Below, piece after piece: positions 8,791-17,227 of a stretch of DNA of 60,587 nucleotides. Made by a program: the position numbers and the translations under genes. Source of the DNA: an uncultured Ruminococcus sp. (lineage in GTDB: Bacteria > Bacillota > Clostridia > Oscillospirales > Ruminococcaceae); the NCBI GenBank assembly GCA_947169885.1, contig CAMVRM010000015.1, forward strand, positions 1 to 60,587. Direction: 5' to 3'. Positions within the stretch are counted from its first letter, which is position 1; every line of letters begins with the position of its first letter. The notes below the pieces were generated by a model. The model saw nothing but the letters and a program-made list of their open reading frames with translations, was not told the origin of the DNA and searched no databases.

Positions 8791-9268
8791 ACTCGAAATA
8801 AGAAATAAGAGTTAAGAAATAAGAAAGAACTGACGTTAAACCCCACAAAGTCAAAACAAACGAAGCGTGTTCGCCAGAGAATTAAAAGTTTTAGGAAAGA
8901 GAGTCCAGAGGGAATAACCCTTTTTCAAAAGGGTTTTCCCTTTGGTGGGAGTTTGAGGGCAAAGTCCTCATTCGCACCAAGGGTGCGATAGAAAGAAGGG
9001 CGCAAAACAAAATAAAGAATAAGCGTACAAACGTACCCTACAAGCCATAAAATCGGCATACCAAAACCACACCACCAAAAGCAAACAAAATGAAAGACCA
9101 CTTCACACTAACGTAGAAGCACCAAAATGCCGATTTTATTTTTTCGGGACAGCGTAAGCGTTTCCCGAAAAAGAACCCCAAACGGACGATAAGTCCGTTA
9201 CCAAAAATGTCCGCAAGGACATTCCACCCACCCAAGCAAAAATAATTTTAATAAAGAAGGTAATAAAA
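8791..9268 (+). repeat. Multi-hairpin element copy B between glucokinase and ilvD
   Basis: No gene is present. The region opens with AAGAAAT-type heptamers (8800-8828) right after the glucokinase stop. In order it then holds AACCC-loop-GGGTT (about 8916-8936), GAGG..CCTC, GCACC-AAG-GGTGC (8974-8986), and a long-range stem formed by AAAATCGGCAT (9049-9059) and ATGCCGATTTT (9127-9137). Further on are TTCGGGA...TCCCGAA (about 9143-9169), GGAC-GATAA-GTCC (about 9184-9197) and ATGTCC-GCAA-GGACAT (9207-9222), the last with a GNRA tetraloop. The ilvD ribosome site follows. It is near-full-length and very similar to copy C at 42705-43218. Confidence 0.8.
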
Positions 9269-10942
9269 ATGGCAAATTCAAACAAATCATATTTCTGCGA
9301 GGGCGCAGATAAGGCTCCCCAGAGATCACTGTTCAACGCACTCGGCATGACAAAGGAAGAAATGAACAGACCGCTTGTCGGCATCGTTTCTTCATATAAT
9401 GAGATCGTTCCGGGTCACATGAACATCGACAAGATCGTTGAAGCAGTAAAAATCGGCGTTGCAATGAACGGCGGTACTCCCGTAGTGTTCCCTGCGATCG
9501 CAGTCTGTGACGGTATCGCAATGGGTCATCAGGGCATGAAATACTCCCTCGTTACCCGTGATCTTATCGCTGACAGCACCGAATGTATGGCGCTCGCTCA
9601 CCACTTCGACGCTCTCGTTATGATCCCTAACTGTGATAAGAACGTCCCCGGTCTGCTCATGGCAGCCGCAAGAGTAAACGTTCCCACGATCTTCGTTTCG
9701 GGCGGTCCTATGCTCGCAGGTCACGTTCAGGGCAGAAAAACTTCTCTCTCCAGTATGTTTGAAGCTGTCGGCTCGTTCACCGCAGGCAAACTCGATCAGG
9801 AGGGTCTTGATGAGTTCGAGAATAAGGCTTGCCCGACTTGCGGAAGCTGCTCGGGTATGTATACCGCAAACTCCATGAACTGCCTCACCGAAGTCCTCGG
9901 TATGGGTCTCAGAGGAAACGGCACGATCCCCGCAGTTTACTCCGAACGTATAAAGCTTGCAAAAATGGCCGGTATGCAGGTCATGGAACTTTACAGAGCT
10001 AATATCCGTCCCCGTGACATCATGACCGAAAAGGCTTTCATGAATGCCCTCACCGTTGATATGGCTCTCGGCTGCTCCACAAACTCCATGCTCCATCTGC
10101 CTGCTATCGCTCACGAGTGCGGCATCGACCTGAACCTCGACATCGCAAACAATATCTCCTCCAAAACTCCTAACCTCTGCCACCTCGCACCTGCGGGCCA
10201 TACCTATATGGAAGACCTTAACGAAGCAGGCGGAGTTTATGCAGTAATGAAAGAGCTTACCAAAAAGGATCTTCTCAATACTGACATAATCACCTGCACA
10301 GGCAAGACTGTCGGCGAGAATATCGCAGGCGCTGTCAACAAGAACCCCGAGGTCATCAGACCTATCGACAACCCCTACTCCGTAACGGGCGGTATCGCAG
10401 TCCTCAGAGGAAATCTTGCACCAGACAGCTGCGTTGTCAAGAGAAGTGCAGTCGCTCCCGAAATGCTCAAACATGAAGGTCCTGCAAAATGTTTCGATTC
10501 CGAGGAAGAAGCTATCGAGGCTATCCGAGGCGGCAAGATCGTTGCAGGCGATGTTGTGGTCATCCGCTACGAAGGTCCCAAGGGCGGTCCCGGAATGAGA
10601 GAAATGCTCAACCCTACTTCCGCAATAATGGGTATGGGTCTCGGCTCGTCTGTTGCTCTTATCACTGACGGACGTTTCAGCGGCGCAACAAGAGGTGCTT
10701 CTATCGGTCACGTTTCGCCCGAAGCTGCGGTAGGCGGTCCTATCGCTCTCGTTCGTGACGGAGACATCATCTCTATCGACATCAATGCTAATACTATTAA
10801 TGTAAAGCTTTCCGATGAAGAACTCGCCGCAAGAAAAGCAGAGTGGCAGCCCAGACAGCCTAAGATCACAACAGGATACCTCGCACGCTATGCTTCGCTC
10901 GTAACATCGGGCAACACAGGCGCTATCCTCAAAAACAACTGA
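9269..10942 (+). CDS. ilvD: Dihydroxy-acid dehydratase
   Basis: The 557-residue enzyme dehydrates 2,3-dihydroxyisovalerate and its isoleucine homologue to the 2-oxo acids used for valine, leucine, isoleucine and pantothenate. Family motifs are intact: the [10 protein letters not shown] cluster region with a Cys near residue 122, [21 protein letters not shown] with a cluster Cys (about 190-210), and the C-terminal [12 protein letters not shown] and [21 protein letters not shown] segments that bind Mg and substrate. Length is normal. An AAGAAGGT site precedes the ATG. Its 5' region is copy B of the element also found before ilvB and coaBC. The plus strand here is C-rich although it is the coding strand, consistent with the left replication arm. 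Confidence 0.96.
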   Translation: MANSNKSYFCEGADKAPQRSLFNALGMTKEEMNRPLVGIVSSYNEIVPGHMNIDKIVEAVKIGVAMNGGTPVVFPAIAVCDGIAMGHQGMKYSLVTRDLIADSTECMALAHHFDALVMIPNCDKNVPGLLMAAARVNVPTIFVSGGPMLAGHVQGRKTSLSSMFEAVGSFTAGKLDQEGLDEFENKACPTCGSCSGMYTANSMNCLTEVLGMGLRGNGTIPAVYSERIKLAKMAGMQVMELYRANIRPRDIMTEKAFMNALTVDMALGCSTNSMLHLPAIAHECGIDLNLDIANNISSKTPNLCHLAPAGHTYMEDLNEAGGVYAVMKELTKKDLLNTDIITCTGKTVGENIAGAVNKNPEVIRPIDNPYSVTGGIAVLRGNLAPDSCVVKRSAVAPEMLKHEGPAKCFDSEEEAIEAIRGGKIVAGDVVVIRYEGPKGGPGMREMLNPTSAIMGMGLGSSVALITDGRFSGATRGASIGHVSPEAAVGGPIALVRDGDIISIDINANTINVKLSDEELAARKAEWQPRQPKITTGYLARYASLVTSGNTGAILKNN

Positions 10943-10980
10943 ACTGCGCCGACTTAATTTATTGAAAGGAAAATATTATT

Positions 10981-11547
10981 ATGAAAGCACTTAAGATCTT
11001 TTTAAGAATATTCTTCACGATATTCTTTATCGCACTTATCTTCCTTATTGCGATAATCTGCTCCTACGTTCTCAGCGCACCTGATACCGCTATCGGCACC
11101 GACAGCAGAAAGATCGTTTCAGGTCCTTGGGTACAGGTAATGAACAAAGACCATGACGAAAAGAAAGTGTATAAGCTCATGTTCGATCAGGGCGGCAACT
11201 TCGAGATCGCTAAGGGCGATGACATCATCGCTCATGGCTGGTTCAAGTATGACGATAAGGGCAGCAAGATGAAGCTTCTTATGAAACCCAAAGACTATAC
11301 CGAGGAATTTGCTCCTTACGTTAAGTATAAAGTACTGTCCGAGGTCGCTTTCTCCAAGCTCGAATACAACCTCCCGAAAGAGATCGAATCCAACACCAAG
11401 CTTACCAAGGAAGAACAGCCCAGCATCACTTTCCTTATTCAGGCTTCTGAGGAAAGCGGTGCAGATGCACTCGTTCTTGACTGCACAATGCCTGAATACA
11501 CGCTCGACCTCTACAACTCTGAGCACGACCTCACAAAGGACGCATAA
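10981..11547 (+). CDS. Membrane-anchored protein of unknown function
   Basis: This 188-residue protein is not recognised. Residues about 5-32 form one strongly hydrophobic helix, and the remainder is polar, probably outside the membrane. The polar part is rich in Lys, Glu and Asp and has a short beta-strand-like pattern such as YKLMFDQGGNFEIAKGDDIIAHGWFKYDDKG. That pattern resembles small lipocalin-like or DUF5640-type extracellular domains; this likeness is an impression, not a match. A GAAAGG site precedes the ATG. Its stop codon touches the pyrC start (TAAATG), so it is co-translated with dihydroorotase, but nothing links it to pyrimidines biochemically. Confidence 0.6.
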   Translation: MKALKIFLRIFFTIFFIALIFLIAIICSYVLSAPDTAIGTDSRKIVSGPWVQVMNKDHDEKKVYKLMFDQGGNFEIAKGDDIIAHGWFKYDDKGSKMKLLMKPKDYTEEFAPYVKYKVLSEVAFSKLEYNLPKEIESNTKLTKEEQPSITFLIQASEESGADALVLDCTMPEYTLDLYNSEHDLTKDA

Positions 11548-12819
11548 ATGGAACTTCTTCTTAAAAATATCCATGCAGTCGACCCACAGACAGGTCTTGA
11601 CTGCGTGACCGACATCGCCGTTTCAGACGGCAAAATATCAAAGCTCGGCACTGTTGCCGAGCCTGCTGACAAAACGATAGACTGTTCGGGACTGTTCGCA
11701 GTCCCGGGTCTGTTCGATATGCACGTCCATTGGCGTGACCCGGGGCAGACCGAAAAGGAAGATATACTGACAGGTGCTGCTGCTGCAAAAGCAGGCGGCG
11801 TTACGGGCGTTCTCCTTATGCCTAACACCAAACCGCCCGTTGACAGCCCCGAAACCGTAAAGTATATCTTAGAAAAAGGCAGACAGACAGGCATAAACGT
11901 CTATACCTCAGCTTGTATCACCAAGGGTATGCAGAGCGGCGAACTCTGCGACTACGAGCAACTGAAAAACGCAGGCGTTTTCTGCATAACCGATGACGGC
12001 AGACCTGTCGAGAACGCCGAACTTATGCGTCAGGCTCTTGAACTTTCGGTCCAAAACGGTATGTGCGTTTCTTCTCACTGCGAAGACCTGAAAATAATCA
12101 ACGGCGGCATAATCAACAAGGGCAAAGTCTCCGAAGCTCTGGGTGTCAAAGGCATGGACAGAGCGAGCGAGGATTACATAACTGCCCGTGAGATAGCACT
12201 TGCGGCAAGCTGCGGCGCTCATATCCATATCTGCCACGTTTCAACAAGAGGCAGCGTGAATATTATCCGTGCCGCAAAAGCTTACGGCGTGAACGTCACC
12301 TGCGAAACAGGTCCTCACTACTTTATGTATACCGAGGATAAACTTTACAGCCGTGACGCTGACTACCGTATGTCTCCTCCGCTTCGCACCGAGGACGACC
12401 GACAGGCAATAGAACAGGCTCTTATTGACGGCACGATAGATGCGATCATCACCGACCACGCACCTCACACCGCCGAACAAAAAGCCGACTTCCTCAAAGC
12501 TCCCAACGGCGTTGTCGGTCTTGAAACTTCCCTTGCGGCAGCTCTTACCCACTTCTACCACACAGGAAAAATGACAGTTGCCGACATAGTAAAACTTATG
12601 GCAGTAAACCCACGCCGCATATTAAAACTTCCCGAAGTAAAAATAGCAGAGGGCGAAACTGCCGAAATGTGCATCTTTGACCCGAACAAAAAATGGACAG
12701 TCGATCCGCAGAAACTGCACTCCAAGTCCAAAAACACCGTGTTCAAAGGCGAGACTTTCACAGGAAAAACCGTCATGACTATCTGTGGCGGAAAGATCGT
12801 TTATCAAGAGGATGATTGA
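11548..12819 (+). CDS. pyrC: Dihydroorotase
   Basis: The 423-residue amidohydrolase closes carbamoyl-aspartate to dihydroorotate in pyrimidine synthesis. It is the long, PyrC type I form of Firmicutes. The metal ligands are in DMHVHWRDPG (HxH near residue 59). The His in SSHCED (about 179) and the His in HIHICHVS (about 232) follow, with the catalytic Asp in TDHAPHT (about 305). The lysine of the type II enzyme is not needed here. It begins directly at the stop of the preceding gene, whose end supplies the AAAGGA site. A 90-residue ORF and pyrF follow at 2-3 base spacing, which makes a compact operon. No PyrR attenuator was recognised. Confidence 0.95.
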   Translation: MELLLKNIHAVDPQTGLDCVTDIAVSDGKISKLGTVAEPADKTIDCSGLFAVPGLFDMHVHWRDPGQTEKEDILTGAAAAKAGGVTGVLLMPNTKPPVDSPETVKYILEKGRQTGINVYTSACITKGMQSGELCDYEQLKNAGVFCITDDGRPVENAELMRQALELSVQNGMCVSSHCEDLKIINGGIINKGKVSEALGVKGMDRASEDYITAREIALAASCGAHIHICHVSTRGSVNIIRAAKAYGVNVTCETGPHYFMYTEDKLYSRDADYRMSPPLRTEDDRQAIEQALIDGTIDAIITDHAPHTAEQKADFLKAPNGVVGLETSLAAALTHFYHTGKMTVADIVKLMAVNPRRILKLPEVKIAEGETAEMCIFDPNKKWTVDPQKLHSKSKNTVFKGETFTGKTVMTICGGKIVYQEDD

Positions 12820-12821
12820 CC

Positions 12822-13094
12822 ATGAAAGGCAGAAAAGGCACACTCGGTAAGCCGCTGTATAAATGCGGCGATACTGTCAGCTTTGATTTTGGTTTTTCAG
12901 GCAGTGACAAGACTGTACGCCTGACAGGTAAAGTGTGTATAGTTGACGCTTACGGAACGTTTGAACAGAACGAAGAACCCTCCTATGACGTTGAAGCACC
13001 TTATCTTGACGAAAATATGGAGTTAAGCACTAAAACAGCACTGTACAAACATTTGCGTGAATCATTTATTATTCCCCCGAAAGGAGAAGATTGA
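12822..13094 (+). CDS. Small conserved-looking ORF between pyrC and pyrF
   Basis: This 90-residue acidic protein is not recognised. It is predicted to be soluble, with a beta-rich centre (KYGDTVSFDFG-like and RLTGKVCIVDAYGTFEQ). A helical C-terminus contains TALYKHLRESFI. I chose ATG 12822 because AAGAGGAT lies 7 bases upstream; a TTG at 12816 is also in frame. It sits 2 bases after pyrC and 3 bases before pyrF, so it is translated in the pyrimidine operon. That position suggests a housekeeping or regulatory role, but none can be assigned. Confidence 0.6.
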   Translation: MKGRKGTLGKPLYKCGDTVSFDFGFSGSDKTVRLTGKVCIVDAYGTFEQNEEPSYDVEAPYLDENMELSTKTALYKHLRESFIIPPKGED

Positions 13095-13097
13095 AAT

Positions 13098-14042
13098 ATG
13101 TCATTCGACAGACTTATTGAAAACATAGTAAAAACTCAGAACCCCTCAGTTGTAGGACTTGACCCTAAGCTTGAGTATGTTCCTCAGTTCATAATCGAAA
13201 AGAAGATCGCAAAGCACGGCGCAAGCCTTAAAGCCGCCGCAAAAGCGATCCTCGAATTCAACAAAGCAATAATCGATGAGATCCATGACATCTGCCCTGC
13301 AATAAAACCGCAGGCTGCTTACTACGAAATGTACGGCAGTGAGGGTGTCAAGACTCTCTACAAAACTATCCGCTACGCTCAGGATCATGGAATGTTTGTC
13401 ATGACCGACGGCAAGCGCAATGACATCGGTGCGACTATGGAAGCATACGCATCTGCTCACTTAGGCTTCACTGACGTTGCCGAAGATCAGATAGCCGCTT
13501 TCGGCGCTGACGCTCTGACAGTAAACGGCTACTTAGGCACAGACGGCATCGCTCCCCTGCTCGAAAAGTGCAGAAACTATGACAAGGGAATTTTCGTTCT
13601 TGTCAAAACTTCCAACAAGTCCAGCGGCGAACTTCAGGACTTAAAGCTTGAAGACGGCAGAACTGTTTATGCCGCAATGGGAGATATGTGCGAAAAATGG
13701 GGCAGTGAAGTAATGGGCAAGTACGGTTACAGCGGCGTAGGCGCAGTTGTAGGCGCAACTTATCCCGAACAGCTTGCCGAAATGCGTGCGGCACTCCCCC
13801 ACACTATGTTCCTTGTCCCGGGTTACGGCGCACAGGGCGGCGGCGCAGAGGGCGTTTCCAAAGGCTTTGACGCAAACGGTCTCGGAGCGATCGTCAACAG
13901 TTCCCGTGCAGTAATGTGTGCATACAAAAAGGAAGGCTGTGACGAGTACGACTTCGCAAAAGCCGCACGCCGTGAAGTTATCCGCATGAAAGAAGACATA
14001 ATCTCCTATCTCCCACGCCTTGCTCTCCCCTCCGAAATCTAA
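13098..14042 (+). CDS. pyrF: Orotidine 5'-phosphate decarboxylase (type 2)
   Basis: The 314-residue enzyme makes UMP from OMP. It belongs to the longer subfamily 2 (mycobacterial and clostridial type). Signs of this are GLDPKLEYVP near the start and the catalytic Lys in MTDGKRNDIG (about residues 96-105), the Asp-x-Lys-x-x-Asp array of the family. The phosphate-binding loop is in LVPGYGAQGGGAEG (about 235-248). It has a GAAAGGAG ribosome site. The gene closes the pyrC operon and is followed by heptamer repeats and a strong terminator shared with the convergent cobD. Confidence 0.94.
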   Translation: MSFDRLIENIVKTQNPSVVGLDPKLEYVPQFIIEKKIAKHGASLKAAAKAILEFNKAIIDEIHDICPAIKPQAAYYEMYGSEGVKTLYKTIRYAQDHGMFVMTDGKRNDIGATMEAYASAHLGFTDVAEDQIAAFGADALTVNGYLGTDGIAPLLEKCRNYDKGIFVLVKTSNKSSGELQDLKLEDGRTVYAAMGDMCEKWGSEVMGKYGYSGVGAVVGATYPEQLAEMRAALPHTMFLVPGYGAQGGGAEGVSKGFDANGLGAIVNSSRAVMCAYKKEGCDEYDFAKAARREVIRMKEDIISYLPRLALPSEI

Positions 14043-14064
14043 GAGATAAAAGTTAAGAGAAAAA
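14040..14064 (+). repeat. 7-nt repeat at the pyrF stop codon
   Basis: The pyrF stop reads TAAGAGATAAAAGTTAAGAG, so heptamers of the GATAAAA/AGTTAAG type begin in the stop codon and run in the sense direction. Confidence 0.65.
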
Positions 14065-14066
14065 TA

Positions 14067-14108
14067 TATCCGCATGAGAAATTTTTTCTTCCCATGCGGA
14101 TTTTTTTA
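14067..14108. terminator. Bidirectional terminator between pyrF and cobD
   Basis: ATCCGCATG and CATGCGGAT form a 9-bp stem around a T-rich loop. It has T runs on the plus side and A-rich sequence on the other, so it serves both convergent genes. Confidence 0.85.
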
Positions 14109-15140
14109 TTTTCTATCAGTTATTTTTGAAAGCGTGTCGATGAACTGTTTGTTCTCATCACTCGTCCTTACGGCTATACGATAATATTCGTTTGACAGCC
14201 CCTCAAAATTACCGCATTCCCGAACAAGGATCCCTTGGTCCAACATATCTTTCCCGAATCCCTCATATGCCTTAAATAAAAGAAAATTCGCATCAGTTCG
14301 GACCACCATAAAACCTTTCATTTCAAGCACTCCGCAAAGTTTCTCACGCTCACGCCCGATATACTTTACTGTCCGTTCCTCAAAGCCTTTGAGTTTCAGC
14401 GCCGCTTCTCCTGCCGCCTGTGCAGGTGCAGACACGCTCCAGAACTGACCGCTCCTGCGCACCTTTTCCGCAAATTCACTGCTCCCGAACACTGCATACC
14501 CCAGCCGAAGCCCTGCAACAGCATACAGCTTTGTCATGGAACAAAGCACCGCCGTACTCTCGCTCATATGCTCCGCAAGGCTTGGACCGCCGCCCGCAAG
14601 ACCCATGAAACTTTCATCGCTCACAAGCGTGATGCCCCTCTCACGGCATAGCCTTGCAAGCAGTTCCAACTGCTTTTCCCCGATAAGCTGACCCGTCGGA
14701 TTGTTCGGCGAACAGATAAAGACCATATCCGCACCGCCGTCCGCAAGCTGCTCGCATATTTCATCGCTCACCTCAAAGCCGTTCTTCTCCGAAAGAAAGA
14801 CTTTGCTTACTTCACAGCCTGTTTCCCTCAGCGCCGCTTCATACTCCGAAAATGTCGGCGCTAACAGGTTCGCTTTCTCAGGTCTTAACGCATGGACGAG
14901 CCGAAAAATAATATCTGCCGCACCGTTTCCGCAGACGATATTCTCCTGCGGAACTTCAAGCCTTTTTGCAAGAGCATCGGTCAACCCCCTGCAAAAAGGA
15001 TCGGGATAACCGCCGCTTGTCATCACCGCCGCCTGCGCCGCTTCAATGACCTCTTTCGGCGTACCGAGCGGATTTATGTTTGCAGAAAAATCCAGCACAT
15101 TCTCATACATCAGAATATTTCCGCCATGTTCAGCCTGCAT
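14106..15140 (-). CDS. cobD: Threonine-phosphate decarboxylase (CobD type)
   Basis: The 344-residue PLP enzyme resembles histidinol-phosphate aminotransferase. However, the N-terminal HGGN motif followed by DFSANINPLG is characteristic of CobD, which decarboxylates L-threonine-O-3-phosphate to the aminopropanol arm of cobalamin. The PLP pocket is visible in VCGNGAADII (about 68-77), SPNNPTGQ (about 150-157), SDESF and the Schiff-base Lys in SMTKLYAVAGLRLGY (about residue 207). It follows the ATP-grasp gene by 18 bases, so both likely use the same promoter at 15910-15938. Other cobalamin genes in this window (cbiG, cbiF, cobS, cobU) lie in separate units. A HisC function is the main alternative. 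Confidence 0.85.
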   Translation of the reverse strand: MQAEHGGNILMYENVLDFSANINPLGTPKEVIEAAQAAVMTSGGYPDPFCRGLTDALAKRLEVPQENIVCGNGAADIIFRLVHALRPEKANLLAPTFSEYEAALRETGCEVSKVFLSEKNGFEVSDEICEQLADGGADMVFICSPNNPTGQLIGEKQLELLARLCRERGITLVSDESFMGLAGGGPSLAEHMSESTAVLCSMTKLYAVAGLRLGYAVFGSSEFAEKVRRSGQFWSVSAPAQAAGEAALKLKGFEERTVKYIGREREKLCGVLEMKGFMVVRTDANFLLFKAYEGFGKDMLDQGILVRECGNFEGLSNEYYRIAVRTSDENKQFIDTLSKITDRK

Positions 15141-15158
15141 TGCTGTCCCTCCGTCATC

Positions 15159-15893
15159 TCACCTGTCAAAACTGCATTCATCTTTTGTCCCCGTAAGCTC
15201 GGCCCACCGTGCCGACAAAAGCTTTGCATAATCATAGTGCATAAGTCCGTAACAGCCCAGCGAATAACCGTCATTGACCTCGACCAGCAGTGTCCTTCCG
15301 TCAGCCGTCAGCCCAAAATCCATAGCATAACCGTTCGGCGCAGAAGCATAGTCCGCCACCGCATTCTCTATCACCCGATAGTCAAGCTCTTTTCGCCAGT
15401 CACCGTAATAATTCCTTACATCAAGAATTTTCCCGTACCTGACAAAACACCGCCGCTCTGCCACAAAATCCACGACCTCAGAACAGATAACTTCCTGATC
15501 GACCCCTGCGATGCCGCACCCTATCAAGTCCTTTGTCGAATAGACCGCAACACCCGTGAACTGCTTTTCCTCCACAGGCTTCACAAAAACGGGCCAGTTC
15601 TCAGGGTGGTCATTGACTTCACTCATCTTAGTGTACCACACTTTCCGCCCGAGATACTTGTTTAGTTCCTGCGGATAATCAATATCAGGCGCAGTTATCC
15701 CGAAGTCATAAAGCCGTGACTTCACCGCCCCGATACCGCCGACTATCACATCTTCCCTGTTGCTGTCCCGAAGCTGAGCTGTCGTCTGATAATGAACGAT
15801 CTCAAATCCCATTTCAAAAAACCCCTGATAAGCGTTCATAAGGTTTACGTTTTTCGGGATATTGTTTTTGTCCGACTGGATATAAACTTTCAT
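15159..15893 (-). CDS. ATP-grasp domain protein (DUF4343-like)
   Basis: The 244-residue protein has the C-terminal half of an ATP-grasp fold. FVKPVEEKQFTG is the ATP-binding Lys segment (about residues 108-119). The Mg-binding end is ALDFG/LVEVNDGYSLGCYG (about 200-220). These proteins form amide or thioester bonds using ATP; the substrate is unknown. I chose ATG 15893 (MKVYIQSDKNNIPKN), with GGGTGAT just upstream. A TTG at 15905 is in frame but would overlap the predicted transcription start. The leader is then only about ten bases. It is upstream of cobD in a two-gene unit, which hints at a role near cobalamin or amino-acid conjugation, but this is not established. Confidence 0.7.
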   Translation of the reverse strand: MKVYIQSDKNNIPKNVNLMNAYQGFFEMGFEIVHYQTTAQLRDSNREDVIVGGIGAVKSRLYDFGITAPDIDYPQELNKYLGRKVWYTKMSEVNDHPENWPVFVKPVEEKQFTGVAVYSTKDLIGCGIAGVDQEVICSEVVDFVAERRCFVRYGKILDVRNYYGDWRKELDYRVIENAVADYASAPNGYAMDFGLTADGRTLLVEVNDGYSLGCYGLMHYDYAKLLSARWAELTGTKDECSFDR

Positions 15894-15909
15894 ATTATCA
15901 CCCAAACTA

Positions 15910-15952
15910 ATTATACCACAGCATCAAACAATTTTCAACATACCTATTGAAA
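15910..15952. promoter_or_regulatory. Divergent back-to-back promoters
   Basis: On the minus strand TTGAAA (15938-15933), 17 bases and TATAAT (15915-15910) drive the ATP-grasp/cobD pair. On the plus strand TTGAAA (15947-15952), 17 bases and TAAAAT (15970-15975) drive the phosphatase gene. Only eight bases separate the two -35 boxes. A TTTTCAACA motif, identical to the candidate DnaA box of this genome, overlaps the minus -35 (15932-15940). Confidence 0.8.
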
Positions 15953-16011
15953 ATGTTTTTGTTATGTGATAAAATATAAATGTAAAAAACTCACCCGAAA
16001 GGAAGAAAAAA

Positions 16012-16461
16012 ATGCACAGAATAATGTTCGTCTGCCACGGCAACATCTGCCGCTCACCGATCGCCGAATTTGTGATGAAAGACCTTGTGAAAAAAGCAGG
16101 ACTTTCCGATGATTTCACGATAGCCTCCGCTGCGACCTCCACCGAGGAACTTGGCAACCCCGTCTATCCCCCTGCAAAACGTATCCTTGCGGAACACGGG
16201 ATCTCCTGCAAGGGCAAGACTGCCCGTCAGCTCAACGCCGCCGACTATGACGAGTGGGATATGTTTATCTGCATGGACGACTGGAATATTCGCAATATCG
16301 GCTATATCTTCCCAGACCCCGAAAACAAGGTCAGCAAACTTCTCAGCTTCACAGGTTCTGATGCTGATGTTGCCGACCCGTGGTACACTCGCCGCTTTGA
16401 CATCGCCTATAATGATATTCTCCGTGGCTGTACCGCACTTTTAAATTATCTTACGTCCTGA
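16012..16461 (+). CDS. Low-molecular-weight protein tyrosine phosphatase
   Basis: The 149-residue protein carries the P-loop CHGNICRS (Cys 8 nucleophile, Arg 14) right after the start, and the general-acid DPW motif near residue 124 (ADVADPWYT). This is a full-length single-domain LMW-PTP, expected to remove phosphate from tyrosine or arginine residues in the cytosol. In Firmicutes the relatives YwlE and Wzb-type enzymes act on protein arginine phosphate and on capsule kinases. Which applies here is unknown, since no kinase gene is adjacent. A good GAAAGGA site and a consensus-like promoter (15947-15975) precede it. Confidence 0.9.
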   Translation: MHRIMFVCHGNICRSPIAEFVMKDLVKKAGLSDDFTIASAATSTEELGNPVYPPAKRILAEHGISCKGKTARQLNAADYDEWDMFICMDDWNIRNIGYIFPDPENKVSKLLSFTGSDADVADPWYTRRFDIAYNDILRGCTALLNYLTS

Positions 16462-16549
16462 AAATTCAATAATATCCGTGTTTTTTACTAATTGCCGCCG
16501 CTCCGTAATGGCGGTTTATAATGCGTGATGACAAATAATTTTGTTTTAC

Positions 16550-16578
16550 TTGCAATTTCAAGAATAATATTGTAAAAT
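16550..16578 (+). promoter_or_regulatory. Promoter of the DUF308 gene
   Basis: TTGCAA (16550-16555), a 17-base spacer and TAAAAT (16573-16578) lie about 39 bases before the ATG. The same TTGCAA -35 is used by dnaA. Confidence 0.7.
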
Positions 16579-16616
16579 ATATATTGGGATATTATTTCAA
16601 AAAATGAGGTGTTGTC

Positions 16617-17204
16617 ATGAAAAAAATGCTCCAAAATTACAGCCTCGGAGCGGCAGCCTGCATAGTAATGGGCATCGCTCTGATAATCAAACCGGGCTTC
16701 ATCGGTCAGGTGCTTAACAGCATCGTCGGCACAGTACTTATCGTGTGGGCGGCTTTCGGCATTCTCAGGTTCATCATGTCCAAAGCCAGCGACTCGAAAA
16801 CAAGCGTTAGCTTTCTGTCGCTTATCTCAAATGCGGCTCTGCTTATCGGCGGTATCTATATCTTAGCGAACGACCGACTGCTCGAACGTGTGCTAATGTG
16901 TACTCTCGGCGTTTACCTGCTCTTTACAGGTCTTCCTAAACTGCTCGAAGCCCTCAGAATGCGCAGCTACACCCTCGAGTGGAAAAAACCTCTGGTGTCC
17001 TCACTCATGACCGTCATATTCGGCGCACTCGTTCTCATTATCCCCATGTTCGTTATTGACGGCGTTATGCGCATCATCGGCATCGCCCTTGTTATCGCAG
17101 GCGTTTCAAGCTTCATGAGCGGCAGAGCAACTTCCGTCATAAAAAAGAAGCATGAGAACAAGACTGCTGACGGCAAAAAAGTCATTGACGTTAAATATGA
17201 GTAA
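16617..17204 (+). CDS. HdeD-like (DUF308) integral membrane protein
   Basis: The 195-residue protein has six hydrophobic helices in two sets of three (about 13-30, 36-56, 68-85, 90-110, 125-145 and 150-170). Both sets show the G-x-x-L/IxxP pattern of DUF308/HdeD proteins (ALIIKPGF and LVLIIPMFVIDG). HdeD in enterobacteria protects against acid, but most Firmicute members have no known role. The C-terminus is a short charged cytoplasmic tail. It has GAGGTG before the ATG and is followed after 23 bases by the C39-like gene, likely in one transcript. Confidence 0.8.
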   Translation: MKKMLQNYSLGAAACIVMGIALIIKPGFIGQVLNSIVGTVLIVWAAFGILRFIMSKASDSKTSVSFLSLISNAALLIGGIYILANDRLLERVLMCTLGVYLLFTGLPKLLEALRMRSYTLEWKKPLVSSLMTVIFGALVLIIPMFVIDGVMRIIGIALVIAGVSSFMSGRATSVIKKKHENKTADGKKVIDVKYE

Positions 17205-17227
17205 AGTTTATCCGAGGAAGAAAGAAT

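Noticed and set aside
9392-10711. 439-residue minus-strand reading frame in ilvD
   Set aside because: It is the antisense shadow of ilvD, with Cys/His/Ser-rich composition and no motifs.
16493-16518. Terminator after the phosphatase gene
   Set aside because: CCGCC and GGCGG can pair, but the stem is only five bases and no T run follows.
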